Shown here: piece after piece, positions 1 to 10,215 of the stretch
Layout: each line of letters begins with the position of its first letter
Position numbering within the stretch: position 1 is the stretch's first letter
Source: Diaphorobacter caeni
GTDB lineage: Bacteria > Pseudomonadota > Gammaproteobacteria > Burkholderiales > Burkholderiaceae_C
Reading direction: 5' to 3'
NCBI RefSeq assembly: GCF_015354245.1
Contig: NZ_JADKYZ010000002.1
Span: forward strand, 1 to 64,000
Length of the DNA stretch: 64,000 bases
Position numbers and translations under genes: made by a program
The notes under the pieces: generated by a model
Seen by the model: only the letters and a program-made list of their open reading frames with translations
The model's database searches: none
What the model was told of the DNA's origin: nothing

Positions 1-120
1 TGGTTTGCAGGCTTTGGCAAGCTGCGCATCCGGTTCGAGCGACGCCTTCAGACTCATGAAGCGCTACTGAAACTAGCTGCAGCGATTATCTGCGCGAGGT
101 TTGTTGATCGGTTGTGTTAG
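1..120 (+). CDS. IS transposase, C-terminal fragment (IS5/IS4-type DDE)
   Basis: The first 40 codons of frame 1 are open and end in TAG at 118-120. The encoded tail has a Phe-Gly-Lys-Leu-Arg-Ile-Arg-Phe-Glu-Arg-Arg stretch, then His-Glu-Ala-Leu-Leu and an Ile-Cys-rich end. This pattern closes transposases of the IS5/IS4 (DDE_Tnp_1) group, where a basic FRRL.IRYERR-like segment precedes a hydrophobic helix. The gene enters from beyond the left edge, so its intactness is unknown. The family call rests on recall of the C-terminal pattern only. No terminal inverted repeat could be assigned. Confidence 0.6.
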   Translation, partial: WFAGFGKLRIRFERRLQTHEALLKLAAAIICARFVDRLC

Positions 121-125
121 CCGCT

Positions 126-611
126 CTAAACACATGTGAAGTTAAACGCAACTCCGATTTCCAACTCCCGCAATAAGCGCAAAGAATCGGATTTCACCGA
201 CAGAAACGGATACGGACTTTCAGAAAAGCACCCCAGAACGACGTGAGCACTTGTAGATTGCGAGATGATTTCGCGAAAATACTCTTTGTGCGGAGCGATG
301 GCATTCCAAAGCCAATCGAGATGCACATCGATATCAGCCTCGCCGTCCAATGGCGACGCCAATATCCATATGTCCTCTAACCAAGTGTTTTTGCCGAATC
401 GTCGTTCGCCCTTACGATGGGCCTGCGTGGGACTCAGCCCAGTGATTCGCGCAATGCTGTCGTGATGCTGACCACACCCCACAATCCGCAAGGCAGCATC
501 AAAGCGATAGAGTCTAGGTGTCCCAGCAAAAGCAGGATTGCGAACCACCTTCTCTCTGCGGCGGACGTAACGCTTGATACGACGTCGAACGGTAGAGGAG
601 ATACTGGCCAT
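126..611 (-). CDS. DUF4279-like hypothetical protein
   Basis: A 161-aa protein with a basic N-terminal tail (residues 1-25) followed by a compact alpha/beta domain. A strand 'LRIVGCGQHHDSIARITGLSP' lies near residues 41-61, a Lys-Gly-Glu-Arg and Trp-containing segment follows, and then a C-terminal 'AHVVLGCF' strand. This layout (strand, D..I...TGLxP, G-R-Trp, C-terminal strand pair) resembles the DUF4279 family, whose function is unknown. It has no signal peptide and no membrane segment. It lies tail-to-tail with the transposase fragment, in DNA visibly less GC-rich than the rest of the window, so it may be an accessory gene. The ATG at 611 has no strong ribosome binding site; the family call is moderate. 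Confidence 0.5.
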   Translation of the reverse strand: MASISSTVRRRIKRYVRRREKVVRNPAFAGTPRLYRFDAALRIVGCGQHHDSIARITGLSPTQAHRKGERRFGKNTWLEDIWILASPLDGEADIDVHLDWLWNAIAPHKEYFREIISQSTSAHVVLGCFSESPYPFLSVKSDSLRLLRELEIGVAFNFTCV

Positions 612-958
612 CAGCTTTCCCAGTTTTGTTTAAGTTCGTGAATCAACAATTCTGACAGCCATGCGTTTTTCGCAACATGTCTTTCCCAAGGAAAAAGGAA
701 ACTTGCTGCCAACCTTGTGGACACCAAGCATGGAGTTTGACAGATTTATCAAGTACTGCATCACGCACCCAGCCGCCGGGTTGCAGCTTCTTTCGGATAT
801 CAACCAGAAGCGGTCTTCAACTATTTCAGCGTATGCACCATTCCGCATTGTTTGGATCCGAAAAATGGATCATTTGCTGAATTTGCCAATCTGTTCATCA
901 ACTGACGTGTGATGCATCTTCTAGAGTGGGTTAGTCTGCTGTCGATTGACACCCACCA
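612..958. other. Intergenic region, no gene seen
   Basis: About 350 bases of lower-GC DNA between the DUF4279-like gene and the TetR gene. Short open frames exist on both strands but lack ribosome binding sites, recognisable domains and typical codon use. It may be remnant DNA of the neighbouring mobile element. Confidence 0.4.
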
Positions 959-1525
959 TCAACTCTTCCCCCCAAACACCCGCCCCACCAACCCCACCGC
1001 ATACCCCACATCCGGTGTCAGCCCAAACAGCACCCGATAAACAATCGGCGTGACCAGCATGTCGAGCAGCACCTCCACATCCGGCGCTGCTTCGCCACGG
1101 GCCTCGGCGCGCGCGGTGATCACGCCCAGCTGTTCGCGCACGATGTTCACGCAGGCGCATGGGATCTGCTCGTTGTGCGAGACGGCGGCCATGTCGTTGA
1201 GCATGGTGCGGCCCAGAGGAGAAGCGGACTCTTCCAGAAACTGCTCCGCCCAGGCCTCCAGATCACCGCGCAGGGTGCCGGTGTCGGCGGGTTGGACCGA
1301 GGGGCGGATGATTTCAATCGCGACGTCGGCGAGCAACTGCTGCACATCGCCCCACCGGCGGTAGAGCGTGGACGGTGTCACGCCCGCATGGGTGGCGATG
1401 AGGGGGAAGCTCAGGTCCTCGCGCGGCATGGTTTCGAGCAGGTCCTTCACGGTCTGGTAGACCGTGGCCTGGATGCGGGCGCTGCGGCCGCCGGGGCGGC
1501 TTTGGGATGGGACTTTTGCGGTCAT
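959..1525 (-). CDS. TetR/AcrR family transcriptional repressor
   Basis: A 188-aa regulator. Residues about 15-60 form a TetR-type DNA-binding domain: a helix 'TVKDLLETMP', then a helix-turn-helix with 'LIATHAGVTPSTLYRRWG', the usual ATHAGVSPSTLYRRW-like recognition helix. The remainder is an all-helical ligand-binding and dimerisation domain. It is divergent from an MFS exporter with 95 bases between them, the classic TetR-exporter arrangement. A near-perfect long inverted repeat lies in that gap and probably holds its operator. It therefore likely represses the exporter and itself and is released by a substrate of the pump; the ligand cannot be told from sequence. Confidence 0.88.
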   Translation of the reverse strand: MTAKVPSQSRPGGRSARIQATVYQTVKDLLETMPREDLSFPLIATHAGVTPSTLYRRWGDVQQLLADVAIEIIRPSVQPADTGTLRGDLEAWAEQFLEESASPLGRTMLNDMAAVSHNEQIPCACVNIVREQLGVITARAEARGEAAPDVEVLLDMLVTPIVYRVLFGLTPDVGYAVGLVGRVFGGKS

Positions 1526-1538
1526 GGTTATTAAAGCT

Positions 1539-1590
1539 AAAAAATTGCGTTAACGCGACTTCACCTCACAATTCGCTAACGCAAATTTTT
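1539..1590. promoter_or_regulatory. Long inverted repeat, candidate TetR operator
   Basis: The left arm (1539-1552, read on the minus strand) is TAACGCAATTTTTT; the right arm (1577-1590, plus strand) is TAACGCAAATTTTT. The arms are 14 bases each, differ only in the length of the A run, and face each other across 24 bases. The left arm also contains the perfect 10-bp palindrome GCGTTAACGC at 1547-1556. The position between divergent tetR and exporter genes suits an operator controlling both promoters. Binding is inferred. Confidence 0.6.
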
Positions 1591-1620
1591 CGCATTAATC
1601 CTACTCCAAGGCTGTTGACC

Positions 1621-2847
1621 ATGTCATTGTCGCAACATTCCCCCAAGCCCCTCGCCCCCTGGCAAAGTCTCGCGATCCTGTCGTTCGCGCTGGGGACTTT
1701 TCTGGCCGCATCGAGCGCGCCGACGCCGCTGTACCGGCTCTATCAGCAGCTGTGGCATTTCTCGCCGGGCATGCTGACCTTCATCTTTGCGATCTATGCG
1801 TTCAGTCTGTTGCTGGCGCTGCTGACCACGGGCGCGCTGTCCGATCATCTCGGGCGCAAGCCGGTGATTTTTGCGGCGCTGGCGCTGGAGATTCTCTCGC
1901 TCGTCGTGTTCGCACGGGCCGCTGATGTGCAAGCGCTGGTGCTGGCGCGTGTGCTGCAGGGTTTTGCGACCGGCATGGCGAGTGCGGCCATCGGTGCGGC
2001 GCTGCTTGATCTGCACCGCGAGCGCGGCACGCTGATTGGAACGATGGCGCCGATGATCGGCATGGCCGCTGGCGCACTGGTGGCCGGGGAGCTTTCGCGC
2101 TGGTGGCCGCACGATCTGGGACGGGTGTTCTGGCTGCTGTCGGTGCTGCTGCTGGCCGTGGTGGCTGCGTTGATGGTGATGCCCGAGACGGGCACGCGCC
2201 GCGCCGGTGCATTGGCCGCGATGCGCCCCAAGGTGCGCGTGCCGCAGCATCTGCGCGAGGCGTTCTTGCGCGTGCTGCCGATGAGCGTGACGGTGTGGGC
2301 GCTGGGTGGTTTCTATCTGTCGCTCGGGCCAACGCTGATCCGCGCGGTCACAGGCTCTGACGTGGCCGCAAGCTTGGCGGTCTGCATCAACACGCTGAGC
2401 GCCGCCGCCGCGATCTGGACACTGCGCAGCCGCAGCCCGCGCGCCCTGCTGCAGATCGGCGGCGTGGCGCTGGTGCTGGGTGTCGCGTGCATGCTGGCGG
2501 GCACGCACTGGCACAGCCTGCTGCTGATCCTGCTGGCCTCGGTGATCGCGGGCTCGGGCTTTGGCGTGGGGTTTCAGGGCGTGCTGCGCAGCGTGATTCC
2601 CAAGGCCGAACCGCACGAACGCGGTGGGTTGATCTCCGCGATCTACATCACGAGCTATCTGGCATTCAGCGTGCCGGCCATTGCGGCGGGCATCGCTGCG
2701 GGTCAGTTCGGACTGCTGCCCACGACCTATGCGTATGGTGTTGGATTGATCTTGCTCGGAGCCATCGCGCTGATGGGCACGCGCGAGCGCGTGGCATCGA
2801 AGTCGGTATCCGCGCACATCGCTCAGGTCACGCGCCGCGGACGCTGA
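1621..2847 (+). CDS. MFS transporter (drug/metabolite exporter)
   Basis: A 408-aa integral membrane protein with about 12 hydrophobic segments. The MFS signature after helix 2 is seen as 'GALSDHLGRKPV' near residues 80-91, and 'APTPLYRLYQ' follows helix 1, as in a group of single-component MFS pumps regulated by TetR proteins. The ATG at 1621 is chosen over an upstream in-frame start at 1507, because the latter would run into the tetR gene and adds no membrane segment; an AAGG lies 12-15 bases upstream. The substrate is unknown. Regulation by the divergent TetR protein is inferred from context. Confidence 0.88.
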   Translation: MSLSQHSPKPLAPWQSLAILSFALGTFLAASSAPTPLYRLYQQLWHFSPGMLTFIFAIYAFSLLLALLTTGALSDHLGRKPVIFAALALEILSLVVFARAADVQALVLARVLQGFATGMASAAIGAALLDLHRERGTLIGTMAPMIGMAAGALVAGELSRWWPHDLGRVFWLLSVLLLAVVAALMVMPETGTRRAGALAAMRPKVRVPQHLREAFLRVLPMSVTVWALGGFYLSLGPTLIRAVTGSDVAASLAVCINTLSAAAAIWTLRSRSPRALLQIGGVALVLGVACMLAGTHWHSLLLILLASVIAGSGFGVGFQGVLRSVIPKAEPHERGGLISAIYITSYLAFSVPAIAAGIAAGQFGLLPTTYAYGVGLILLGAIALMGTRERVASKSVSAHIAQVTRRGR

Positions 2848-2868
2848 GCAACACCTGCGCCGACATGA

Positions 2869-4910
<2,042 letters not shown>

Positions 4911-4943
4911 GGGGAGGGCTACCTGAAATTCTTGTGTGCCAAC

Positions 4944-4968
4944 AAAAAAGCCGCCCTGGGGCGGCTTT
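4944..4968 (-). terminator. Intrinsic terminator downstream of the cupin gene
   Basis: On the minus strand GCCGCC (4955-4950, as the complement) pairs with GGCGGC across a 4-base loop. The stem is extended by A-T pairs and followed by a run of T residues (A4944-A4949 on the plus strand). It ends minus-strand transcription coming from the cupin gene and sits just ahead of the Rieske gene, so it could instead act as a leader terminator for the latter. Confidence 0.75.
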
Positions 4969-5082
4969 GGAGCGTGCTGGCGATCTTACGCCAAGTGGGC
5001 GCCCGCTCGCTCGATTCGTACCTTTTGGCCGAGTGCGGCGCTTGGCTGATCGAGAACCGGAAGGGCTCCACTCACAGCCGCC

Positions 5083-5436
5083 TCACACCATCACATACAG
5101 CTTGCGGACCTTCTCGCGAATGTCCCACACGCCGCGGGTGAACGGAGGGAAAAAAAGCGTGTCACCGGCCTTGAACTCGATGGTCGGTTCGTCGTCGGAA
5201 TCGGGCATGAAGCTGCCCGAGCCTTCGAAGATGTACATCACCTCGCCCGTGTCCACCGCGCGGCGGAACTGGCCTTCCGAGCACTCCCAGAAACCGGTGT
5301 CGACGGCAGGACGATCGGTGATCGCCACGTCGAGGGTGCGCAACTGGCAGGCGGGCTCGCTCAGTGGGATCGCCACGGTGCCGCTGCTCACGAGGGACGC
5401 GAGGGCTCTGTCGTTGGAAATGACTTGAATGCTCAA
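5083..5436 (-). CDS. Cupin domain protein (DUF861-type)
   Basis: A 117-aa single-domain cupin. The core motifs are 'YIFEGSGSFMPDS' (about residues 68-80) and 'FKAGDTLFFPPFTRGVWDI' (about 88-106), a G(D)xxxxP-type second cupin motif. A 'TGFWECSEGQF' segment is typical of the DUF861/Cupin_3 group. The classical His ligands of motif 1 are missing or replaced, which is common in this group. Such small cupins often sit beside amine or amino-acid catabolic genes; here the ABC transporter and FAD oxidase begin 1.2 kb upstream on the other strand. Enzymatic or binding role is not known. It is followed by a strong terminator 115 bases downstream. Confidence 0.8.
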   Translation of the reverse strand: MSIQVISNDRALASLVSSGTVAIPLSEPACQLRTLDVAITDRPAVDTGFWECSEGQFRRAVDTGEVMYIFEGSGSFMPDSDDEPTIEFKAGDTLFFPPFTRGVWDIREKVRKLYVMV

Positions 5437-5569
5437 AACAGGAACTCCTTTTTTTTCAAAATGTACTCAAGGCATGTTTGCGATTTCATCGCGAGGATTT
5501 GCAACGCAGGCAGACCGCCTCTGGCCGCGTCTGCAAGACCGTGTGGAGATCGCCAACATGCTCTTGTGC

Positions 5570-6373
5570 CTAGTCTAGCGCCCGCACCGAGTTGTTCAGC
5601 GAACGCGCACACGCCACCAGCGAGGGACCGAGGCGCTGCTCCGCTTCGGCCAGCGTCCAGCGGCTGGTGGGCGCGACGATATGCACCGCGGCCACCGGGC
5701 GGCCGTGGCTCCCGAGCACCGGCGCGCCGAGCGTCATGTCACCAAGGAAAAGCTCCTCGCGGTTGATCGCATAGCCGCGCTCGCGGGCTTCGCGCAGTTC
5801 GCGCATCAGCGCCTCTTCATCGGTGATGGTGAAGCGCGTGTGCGCCACGCGCTCGCTCTCACGGATGAGCGCGAGCGCTTCCTCGTCAGGCAAGGCGCTG
5901 AGCCACGCGCGCCCCGATGCGGTGCAGTACATGGGGATGCGGGAGCCGATCGGCATATGCACCGGCACGAACTGCGCGCTCACGAAGCGGGCAACGTAGA
6001 CCATCTCGAGCCCATCGGCCTCGGTGAGACAGGCGGTTTCGGTGGTCGCATTGGTCAGCTCAGAGAGATAGGGGTTGGCCAGATCGATGATGGGATTGGC
6101 CGCCAGGTAGTTGAAGCCGATGCGCATGACGCGCGGCGTGAGCTGGTAGCGCCGCGTCTTGGGGTGCTTGCGCACGAAGCCCAGACTCTCGAGAGTGAAC
6201 ACCATCCGCTGCGCGGAGCTCTTGCTGATGCCGGCAGCCTCGGCCAGATCGGCCAGCGTCATGCTGCGCCGCTGCGCGCTGAAGGCGCACAGCACTGCCA
6301 GCCCCTTCTCCAGAGACTGGTTGAACAGCGGATTCACGTCTTCCTCGGACGCGGTCAGGGTCGCATTGGTCAT
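5570..6373 (-). CDS. IclR family transcriptional regulator
   Basis: A 267-aa regulator. Residues about 18-80 form the IclR winged helix: 'QSLEKGLAVLCAFS', then 'LADLAEAAGISKSSAQRMVFTLESLGFV'. The C-terminal effector domain (about 95-260) carries 'MYCTASGRAWLSAL', the conserved TAxGRAxLA-like site, and 'INREELFLGD', which replaces the usual 'D.EE...G'. The ATG at 6373 is used; a GTG at 6394 is an in-frame alternative. It is divergent from the ABC transporter/oxidase operon. A 15-bp palindrome just upstream of its start suggests control of itself and of that operon by a transported substrate or its breakdown product. Confidence 0.88.
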   Translation of the reverse strand: MTNATLTASEEDVNPLFNQSLEKGLAVLCAFSAQRRSMTLADLAEAAGISKSSAQRMVFTLESLGFVRKHPKTRRYQLTPRVMRIGFNYLAANPIIDLANPYLSELTNATTETACLTEADGLEMVYVARFVSAQFVPVHMPIGSRIPMYCTASGRAWLSALPDEEALALIRESERVAHTRFTITDEEALMRELREARERGYAINREELFLGDMTLGAPVLGSHGRPVAAVHIVAPTSRWTLAEAEQRLGPSLVACARSLNNSVRALD

Positions 6374-6402
6374 GGGATGCGAGTGTATATCCACATCGAA
6401 AA

Positions 6403-6417
6403 TATCGAATATCGATA
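6403..6417. promoter_or_regulatory. Palindrome TATCGA-N3-TCGATA, candidate IclR operator
   Basis: A perfect 6-bp inverted repeat with a 3-base spacer, 30 bases upstream of the iclR start and about 190 bases upstream of the divergent binding-protein gene. A further half-like ATCGA occurs at 6395-6399. IclR-type regulators usually bind 12-15 bp palindromes in such gaps. Binding is inferred. Confidence 0.5.
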
Positions 6418-6602
6418 CATGAGAATCTAATAGTGGTTATTACCTATTCATAAATGAGTTCCAAAAATCGATGATTGCACGGTTCTTGCTCAGTTGTCCG
6501 AGCGGCAACTCCAAAGGCAAGTTCGCCCGGAAGTCCGCACCCGACTGGTGAATCGCCAATGGTTCATCACCTTCCCTTTCAGCTTGTCCAAGGAGTCTTC
6601 AC

Positions 6603-7373
6603 ATGCCATCCTTCATCCGTTCCACTCTGCGTCTCGCACTCGGGCTCTGCCTTGCCTCCACGTTCAGCTTCGCCAGCGCACAAGGCGCCGCACCCGCGAG
6701 CTACAACGTCGGCGCGACCGCCACCGGCATTCCATTCACCTTTCTGGACATCAAGAGCAACAGCATTCAGGGCATGATGGTCGATACCGCGCAGGCGGTG
6801 GCCAAGGCCGGTGGCTTTCAGGTCACGGTGCAGCAGACGGTTTTCTCCGCGCTGATTCCGTCGCTCACCTCGAACAAGATCGACATCATCTCGGCCGCGA
6901 TGCTCAAGACCGCCGCACGCCAGCAGGTGGTGGAGTTCAGCGAGCCGGTCTATTCATATGGCGAAGGCCTGATGGTCAAGGCCGACGACAACCGCAACTA
7001 CCCCACGCTCGATGAGCTCAAGGGCGAAGTCGTTGGTGCGCAGGTCGGCACCGTCTTCGTGGACATGCTCCAGAAGAAAGGCATCTTCAAGGAAGTGCGC
7101 ACGTATGACTCCGTGGCCGACATGTCGCGCGATCTGGCGCTCGGCCGCATCAAGGCCGCCGTCGGCGACCAGCCCATCATGGTCTACCAGATCAGCCAGA
7201 AGGCCTTCCAGGGCGTGAAGATGGCCAACGGCTACCAGTCCACCAACGTGAGCGACGTCTGCCTCATCGTGCGCAAGGGCGACACCGAAACGCTGAACCG
7301 ACTGAACAAGGCCATCGCCACCATCAAGTCCGATGGCACGCTGGCCCAGATCGTGAAGAAATGGGGCATCTGA
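6603..7373 (+). CDS. ABC transporter periplasmic amino-acid binding protein (family 3)
   Basis: A 256-aa exported binding protein. The N-terminal signal peptide ends near residue 26 (Phe-Ala-Ser-Ala before Gln). The mature protein has the SBP_bac_3 layout: 'PFTFLDIKSNSIQGMMVD' near the start, 'LTSNKIDIISAAMLKTAARQQVVEFSEP' in the first lobe, and 'DLALGRIKAAVGDQPIM' in the second. It delivers a polar amino acid, opine or amine-like ligand to the permease encoded 25 bases downstream. The order binding protein-permease-ATPase-FAD oxidase suggests that the imported compound is oxidatively deaminated or cleaved in the cytoplasm. Confidence 0.9.
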   Translation: MPSFIRSTLRLALGLCLASTFSFASAQGAAPASYNVGATATGIPFTFLDIKSNSIQGMMVDTAQAVAKAGGFQVTVQQTVFSALIPSLTSNKIDIISAAMLKTAARQQVVEFSEPVYSYGEGLMVKADDNRNYPTLDELKGEVVGAQVGTVFVDMLQKKGIFKEVRTYDSVADMSRDLALGRIKAAVGDQPIMVYQISQKAFQGVKMANGYQSTNVSDVCLIVRKGDTETLNRLNKAIATIKSDGTLAQIVKKWGI

Positions 7374-7398
7374 CGTCCGCTGACGACTGCGCCATTCC

Positions 7399-8064
7399 AT
7401 GCAAGATTTCATACAACACGCACGCGACTTCCTGCCGATCCTGCTGCAGGGAGCGGTCGTCACGGTGCAGGTCACCGTGCTGTCGTTCCTGCTGTCCAGC
7501 GTGATCGGTCTGGTGCTCGCACTGGGCAAGCTCTCGCCGATCAAGGCGGTGTCGATGGTGTCCTCGGCCATCATCAACATCATCCGCGGGCTGCCCATCA
7601 TCGTGCAGCTGTTCTACATCTACTTCGTGCTGCCGGACTTCGGCATCCAGCTCAGCGCCTTCCAGGCCGGCGTGATCGGTCTGGGCATCGCGTACTCGGC
7701 CTATCAGGCCGAGAACTTCCGCGCGGGCATCGAAGCCGTCGATCCCGGCCAGCGCGAAGCCGCGCTCGCCATGGGCATGCGCCCGGCCATGCTGATGCGC
7801 CGCGTGATCCTGCCGCAGGCGTTTCGCATCGCGCTGCCGCCCTACGGCAACACGCTGGTCATGATGCTCAAGGACTCGTCCCTGGTCTCCACCATCACCG
7901 TGGCCGAGATGACGCGCGCCGGTCAGCTGATCGCCTCCTCGACGTTCCAGAACATGACCGTCTACACGCTCGTGGCCCTGCTCTATCTGGCGATGAGCCT
8001 GCCGCTGGTGGGCATGCTGCGCCGTCTTGAAAAGCGATTTGGCGCGGGGAAGAGAAAGCCATGA
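7399..8064 (+). CDS. Polar amino-acid type ABC transporter permease
   Basis: A 221-aa inner-membrane permease with about five hydrophobic helices. The cytoplasmic coupling (EAA) loop is seen as '[20 protein letters not shown]', and the HisM/GlnP-type '[13 protein letters not shown]' lies after the second helix. It probably works as a homodimer, since only one permease gene is present. Its stop overlaps the start of the ATPase gene by 4 bases. Confidence 0.92.
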   Translation: MQDFIQHARDFLPILLQGAVVTVQVTVLSFLLSSVIGLVLALGKLSPIKAVSMVSSAIINIIRGLPIIVQLFYIYFVLPDFGIQLSAFQAGVIGLGIAYSAYQAENFRAGIEAVDPGQREAALAMGMRPAMLMRRVILPQAFRIALPPYGNTLVMMLKDSSLVSTITVAEMTRAGQLIASSTFQNMTVYTLVALLYLAMSLPLVGMLRRLEKRFGAGKRKP

Positions 8065-8810
8065 TCGAGATAAAACATCTGGAAAAATCCTACGGCGATC
8101 ACCGCGTTCTGCATGACGTGAGTCTGAACGTGCAACGCGGCGAAGTGGTCTGCCTGATCGGGCCTTCGGGCTCGGGCAAGTCGACGGTGCTGCGCTGCAT
8201 CAACGGCCTCGAGACCTATCAGGGCGGCGAGGTGCGCGCGTTCGGCGAATTGGTCAACAGCGCTGCCAGCAACATCCACCTGCTGCGCCGCCGCATGGGC
8301 ATGGTGTTCCAGCGGTTCAATCTGTTCCCGCACCGCACGGTGCTCGAGAACGTGATGGAGGGGCCCTTGCAGGTTCTGCGCGAGCCCAAGGACAAGGTGC
8401 GCGAGGAGGCCATGGAACTGCTGCGCAAGGTGGGGCTCGGCGAGAAGTCGCACGCCATGCCGCCGCAGCTCTCGGGCGGTCAACAGCAGCGCGTGGCGAT
8501 CGCCCGTGCGCTCGCGATGAAGCCGGAGGCCATGCTGTTCGACGAACCCACGTCCGCGCTCGACCCCGAACTGGTCGGCGATGTGCTCGAGGTGATGCGC
8601 CAGCTCGCCAACGAAGGCATGACGATGATCGTCGTGACCCACGAAATGGGCTTCGCCCGCGAAGTGGCCGACCGCGTGTGCTTTCTGCACAGCGGCAACA
8701 TCGTCGAAGAAGGCCCGGCATCGCAGGTGCTCGGCGCGCCCACGCATGCACGCACGCAGGACTTTCTGCGCCGCGTGCTGCACGCCCCCATCGGGAAGGT
8801 GGCGACATGA
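8061..8810 (+). CDS. Polar amino-acid type ABC transporter ATPase
   Basis: A 249-aa GlnQ/HisP-type nucleotide-binding subunit. Walker A 'GPSGSGKST' is at about residues 34-42, the Q-loop at '[11 protein letters not shown]', the signature '[16 protein letters not shown]' at about 139-154, and Walker B '[13 protein letters not shown]' follows. It energises uptake through the adjacent permease. The start codon overlaps the permease stop and its own TGA overlaps the ATG of the oxidase gene, so the four genes form one translationally coupled operon. Confidence 0.93.
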   Translation: MIEIKHLEKSYGDHRVLHDVSLNVQRGEVVCLIGPSGSGKSTVLRCINGLETYQGGEVRAFGELVNSAASNIHLLRRRMGMVFQRFNLFPHRTVLENVMEGPLQVLREPKDKVREEAMELLRKVGLGEKSHAMPPQLSGGQQQRVAIARALAMKPEAMLFDEPTSALDPELVGDVLEVMRQLANEGMTMIVVTHEMGFAREVADRVCFLHSGNIVEEGPASQVLGAPTHARTQDFLRRVLHAPIGKVAT

Positions 8811-10144
8811 CAGCGGCGCCGATGACAGCGCACATTGCGCCGGACCGCTCCGTGCGGTCCGTGTCCTCGCATCCCACGGCCGATTCGCTTTGGGCCGCCA
8901 CTGCGCCCGCAGCGCCCGACACGCCCGCACTGGCCGAGTCCATCAGCACCGACGTGCTGGTGATCGGCGCGGGCTACACCGGCCTGTCGACCGCGCTGCA
9001 TCTGGCCGGCACGGGCGCGAGTGTCTGCGTGGTCGATGCGCACGCGCCGGGCTGGGGCGCCTCGGGCCGCAACGGCGGACAGGTCAACCCCACACTCAAA
9101 TACGACCCCGACGAACTGGTCCGCATGTTCGGCGCAGAACAGGGCGAGACGCTGATCGAGACCGTCTCGGCATCGGGCGATCTGGTGTTCGACCTGATCG
9201 CCAGACACCGGATCGACTGCGCTCCGGTGCGTGCCGGGTGGCTCCAGGTGGGCTACACCGAAGAGGCCGTCGCAGGCATGCATGCGCGTGCGCGGCAATG
9301 GGAAAAGCGCGGCGTGGCGGTCGAAATGCTGGGCCGCGCCGAACTCGCCCAACGCATGGGCACCAACACCTTCGCCGGTGGCTGGCTTGATGGACGCGCC
9401 GGAGGCATCCAGCCTCTGGCCTACGCACGCGGCCTCGCACGCGCGGCACTGGCACAGGGCGTGCGCGTGCACGGGCAGACGCCGATCTCCGCTCTCGAGC
9501 GCCACGGAAGCCACTGGATCGCCACCACCGCCAATGGTCTGCAGATCAAGGCTCAGCAGGTCGTCATCGGCACCAACGGCTACACCGACGGCCTCTGGCC
9601 CGGTCTGGCGCGCACGGTGCTCGCGGCCAACAGCTTCATCGTGGCGACCAAGCCGCTGGGCTCCAAGGGCGCGGGCATTCTCGACAAAGGCGAGACCGGC
9701 TCCACCTCGCAGCGCCTGCTGCTGTACTTCCGCAAGGATGCCCAGGGCAGACTGCTGATGGGCGGACGCGGGCACTTCGCCGACCCGCAAGGCGCGCCTG
9801 ATTTTGCGCATCTTGAGCGCTCGCTCGAACTGATGTTCCCGCAACTGGGCAAGGTGGAATATGAATACCGCTGGGCCGGCCGCATCGCCGTCACCCGCGA
9901 CTTCATGCCGCACATCCACCAGCCCGCCCCCGGCATCACCATGGCCGTGGGCTACAACGGCCGCGGCATCGCGCTCGCGACCTGCATGGGCAAGCACGTG
10001 GCAGCGCTGCTCGATGGCAAGAGCGCGCAGTCCTGCCCGTTCCCAATCTCGACCATCCAGCCCATTCCGATGCATGGACTGCAGCGTTTCTACATCGCGG
10101 CGGGCGTGGCCTGGTACAGCCTGCTGGATCGCATGGGGAAGTGA
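8807..10144 (+). CDS. FAD-dependent amine/D-amino-acid oxidoreductase (DAO/PuuB family)
   Basis: A 445-aa flavoprotein of the DAO family. The dinucleotide-binding motif '[18 protein letters not shown]' (about residues 48-65) is followed by '[13 protein letters not shown]', the usual GASGRNGGQ flavin-contacting segment of gamma-glutamylputrescine oxidase-like enzymes. '[19 protein letters not shown]' near the C-terminus closes the FAD site. It would oxidise an amine or amino acid to an imine or aldehyde and ammonia in the cytoplasm. The ATG at 8807 overlaps the ATPase stop (ATGA). It is the last gene of the transporter operon, so its substrate is probably what the transporter imports; candidates are polyamine derivatives, secondary amino acids or opines. 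Confidence 0.87.
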   Translation: MTAAPMTAHIAPDRSVRSVSSHPTADSLWAATAPAAPDTPALAESISTDVLVIGAGYTGLSTALHLAGTGASVCVVDAHAPGWGASGRNGGQVNPTLKYDPDELVRMFGAEQGETLIETVSASGDLVFDLIARHRIDCAPVRAGWLQVGYTEEAVAGMHARARQWEKRGVAVEMLGRAELAQRMGTNTFAGGWLDGRAGGIQPLAYARGLARAALAQGVRVHGQTPISALERHGSHWIATTANGLQIKAQQVVIGTNGYTDGLWPGLARTVLAANSFIVATKPLGSKGAGILDKGETGSTSQRLLLYFRKDAQGRLLMGGRGHFADPQGAPDFAHLERSLELMFPQLGKVEYEYRWAGRIAVTRDFMPHIHQPAPGITMAVGYNGRGIALATCMGKHVAALLDGKSAQSCPFPISTIQPIPMHGLQRFYIAAGVAWYSLLDRMGK

Positions 10145-10167
10145 TCGATCTCGCACTCCTGAAAAAC

Positions 10168-10197
10168 AAAAAGGCCGCTTGTGAAAGCGGCCTTTTT
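10168..10197. terminator. Bidirectional intrinsic terminator
   Basis: AAAAAGGCCGCTT (10168-10180) pairs with AAGCGGCCTTTTT (10185-10197) across a 4-base loop. The A and T runs on both flanks let it terminate both the oxidase operon (plus) and the converging BMP-lipoprotein gene (minus). Confidence 0.9.
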
Positions 10198-10215
10198 CAT
10201 GGAGGGCAGTAAGAA

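Noticed and set aside
905-956. GTGGGT...ACCCAC inverted repeat downstream of tetR, considered as terminator
   Set aside because: Arms are only 6 bases with a 19-base loop and no T tract follows on the minus strand.
8480-10156. A 558-codon open frame on the minus strand opposite the ATPase and FAD oxidase genes
   Set aside because: The protein is rich in His, Arg, Gln and Ala with no domain; it is the shadow of GC-rich codons in two well-recognised genes.
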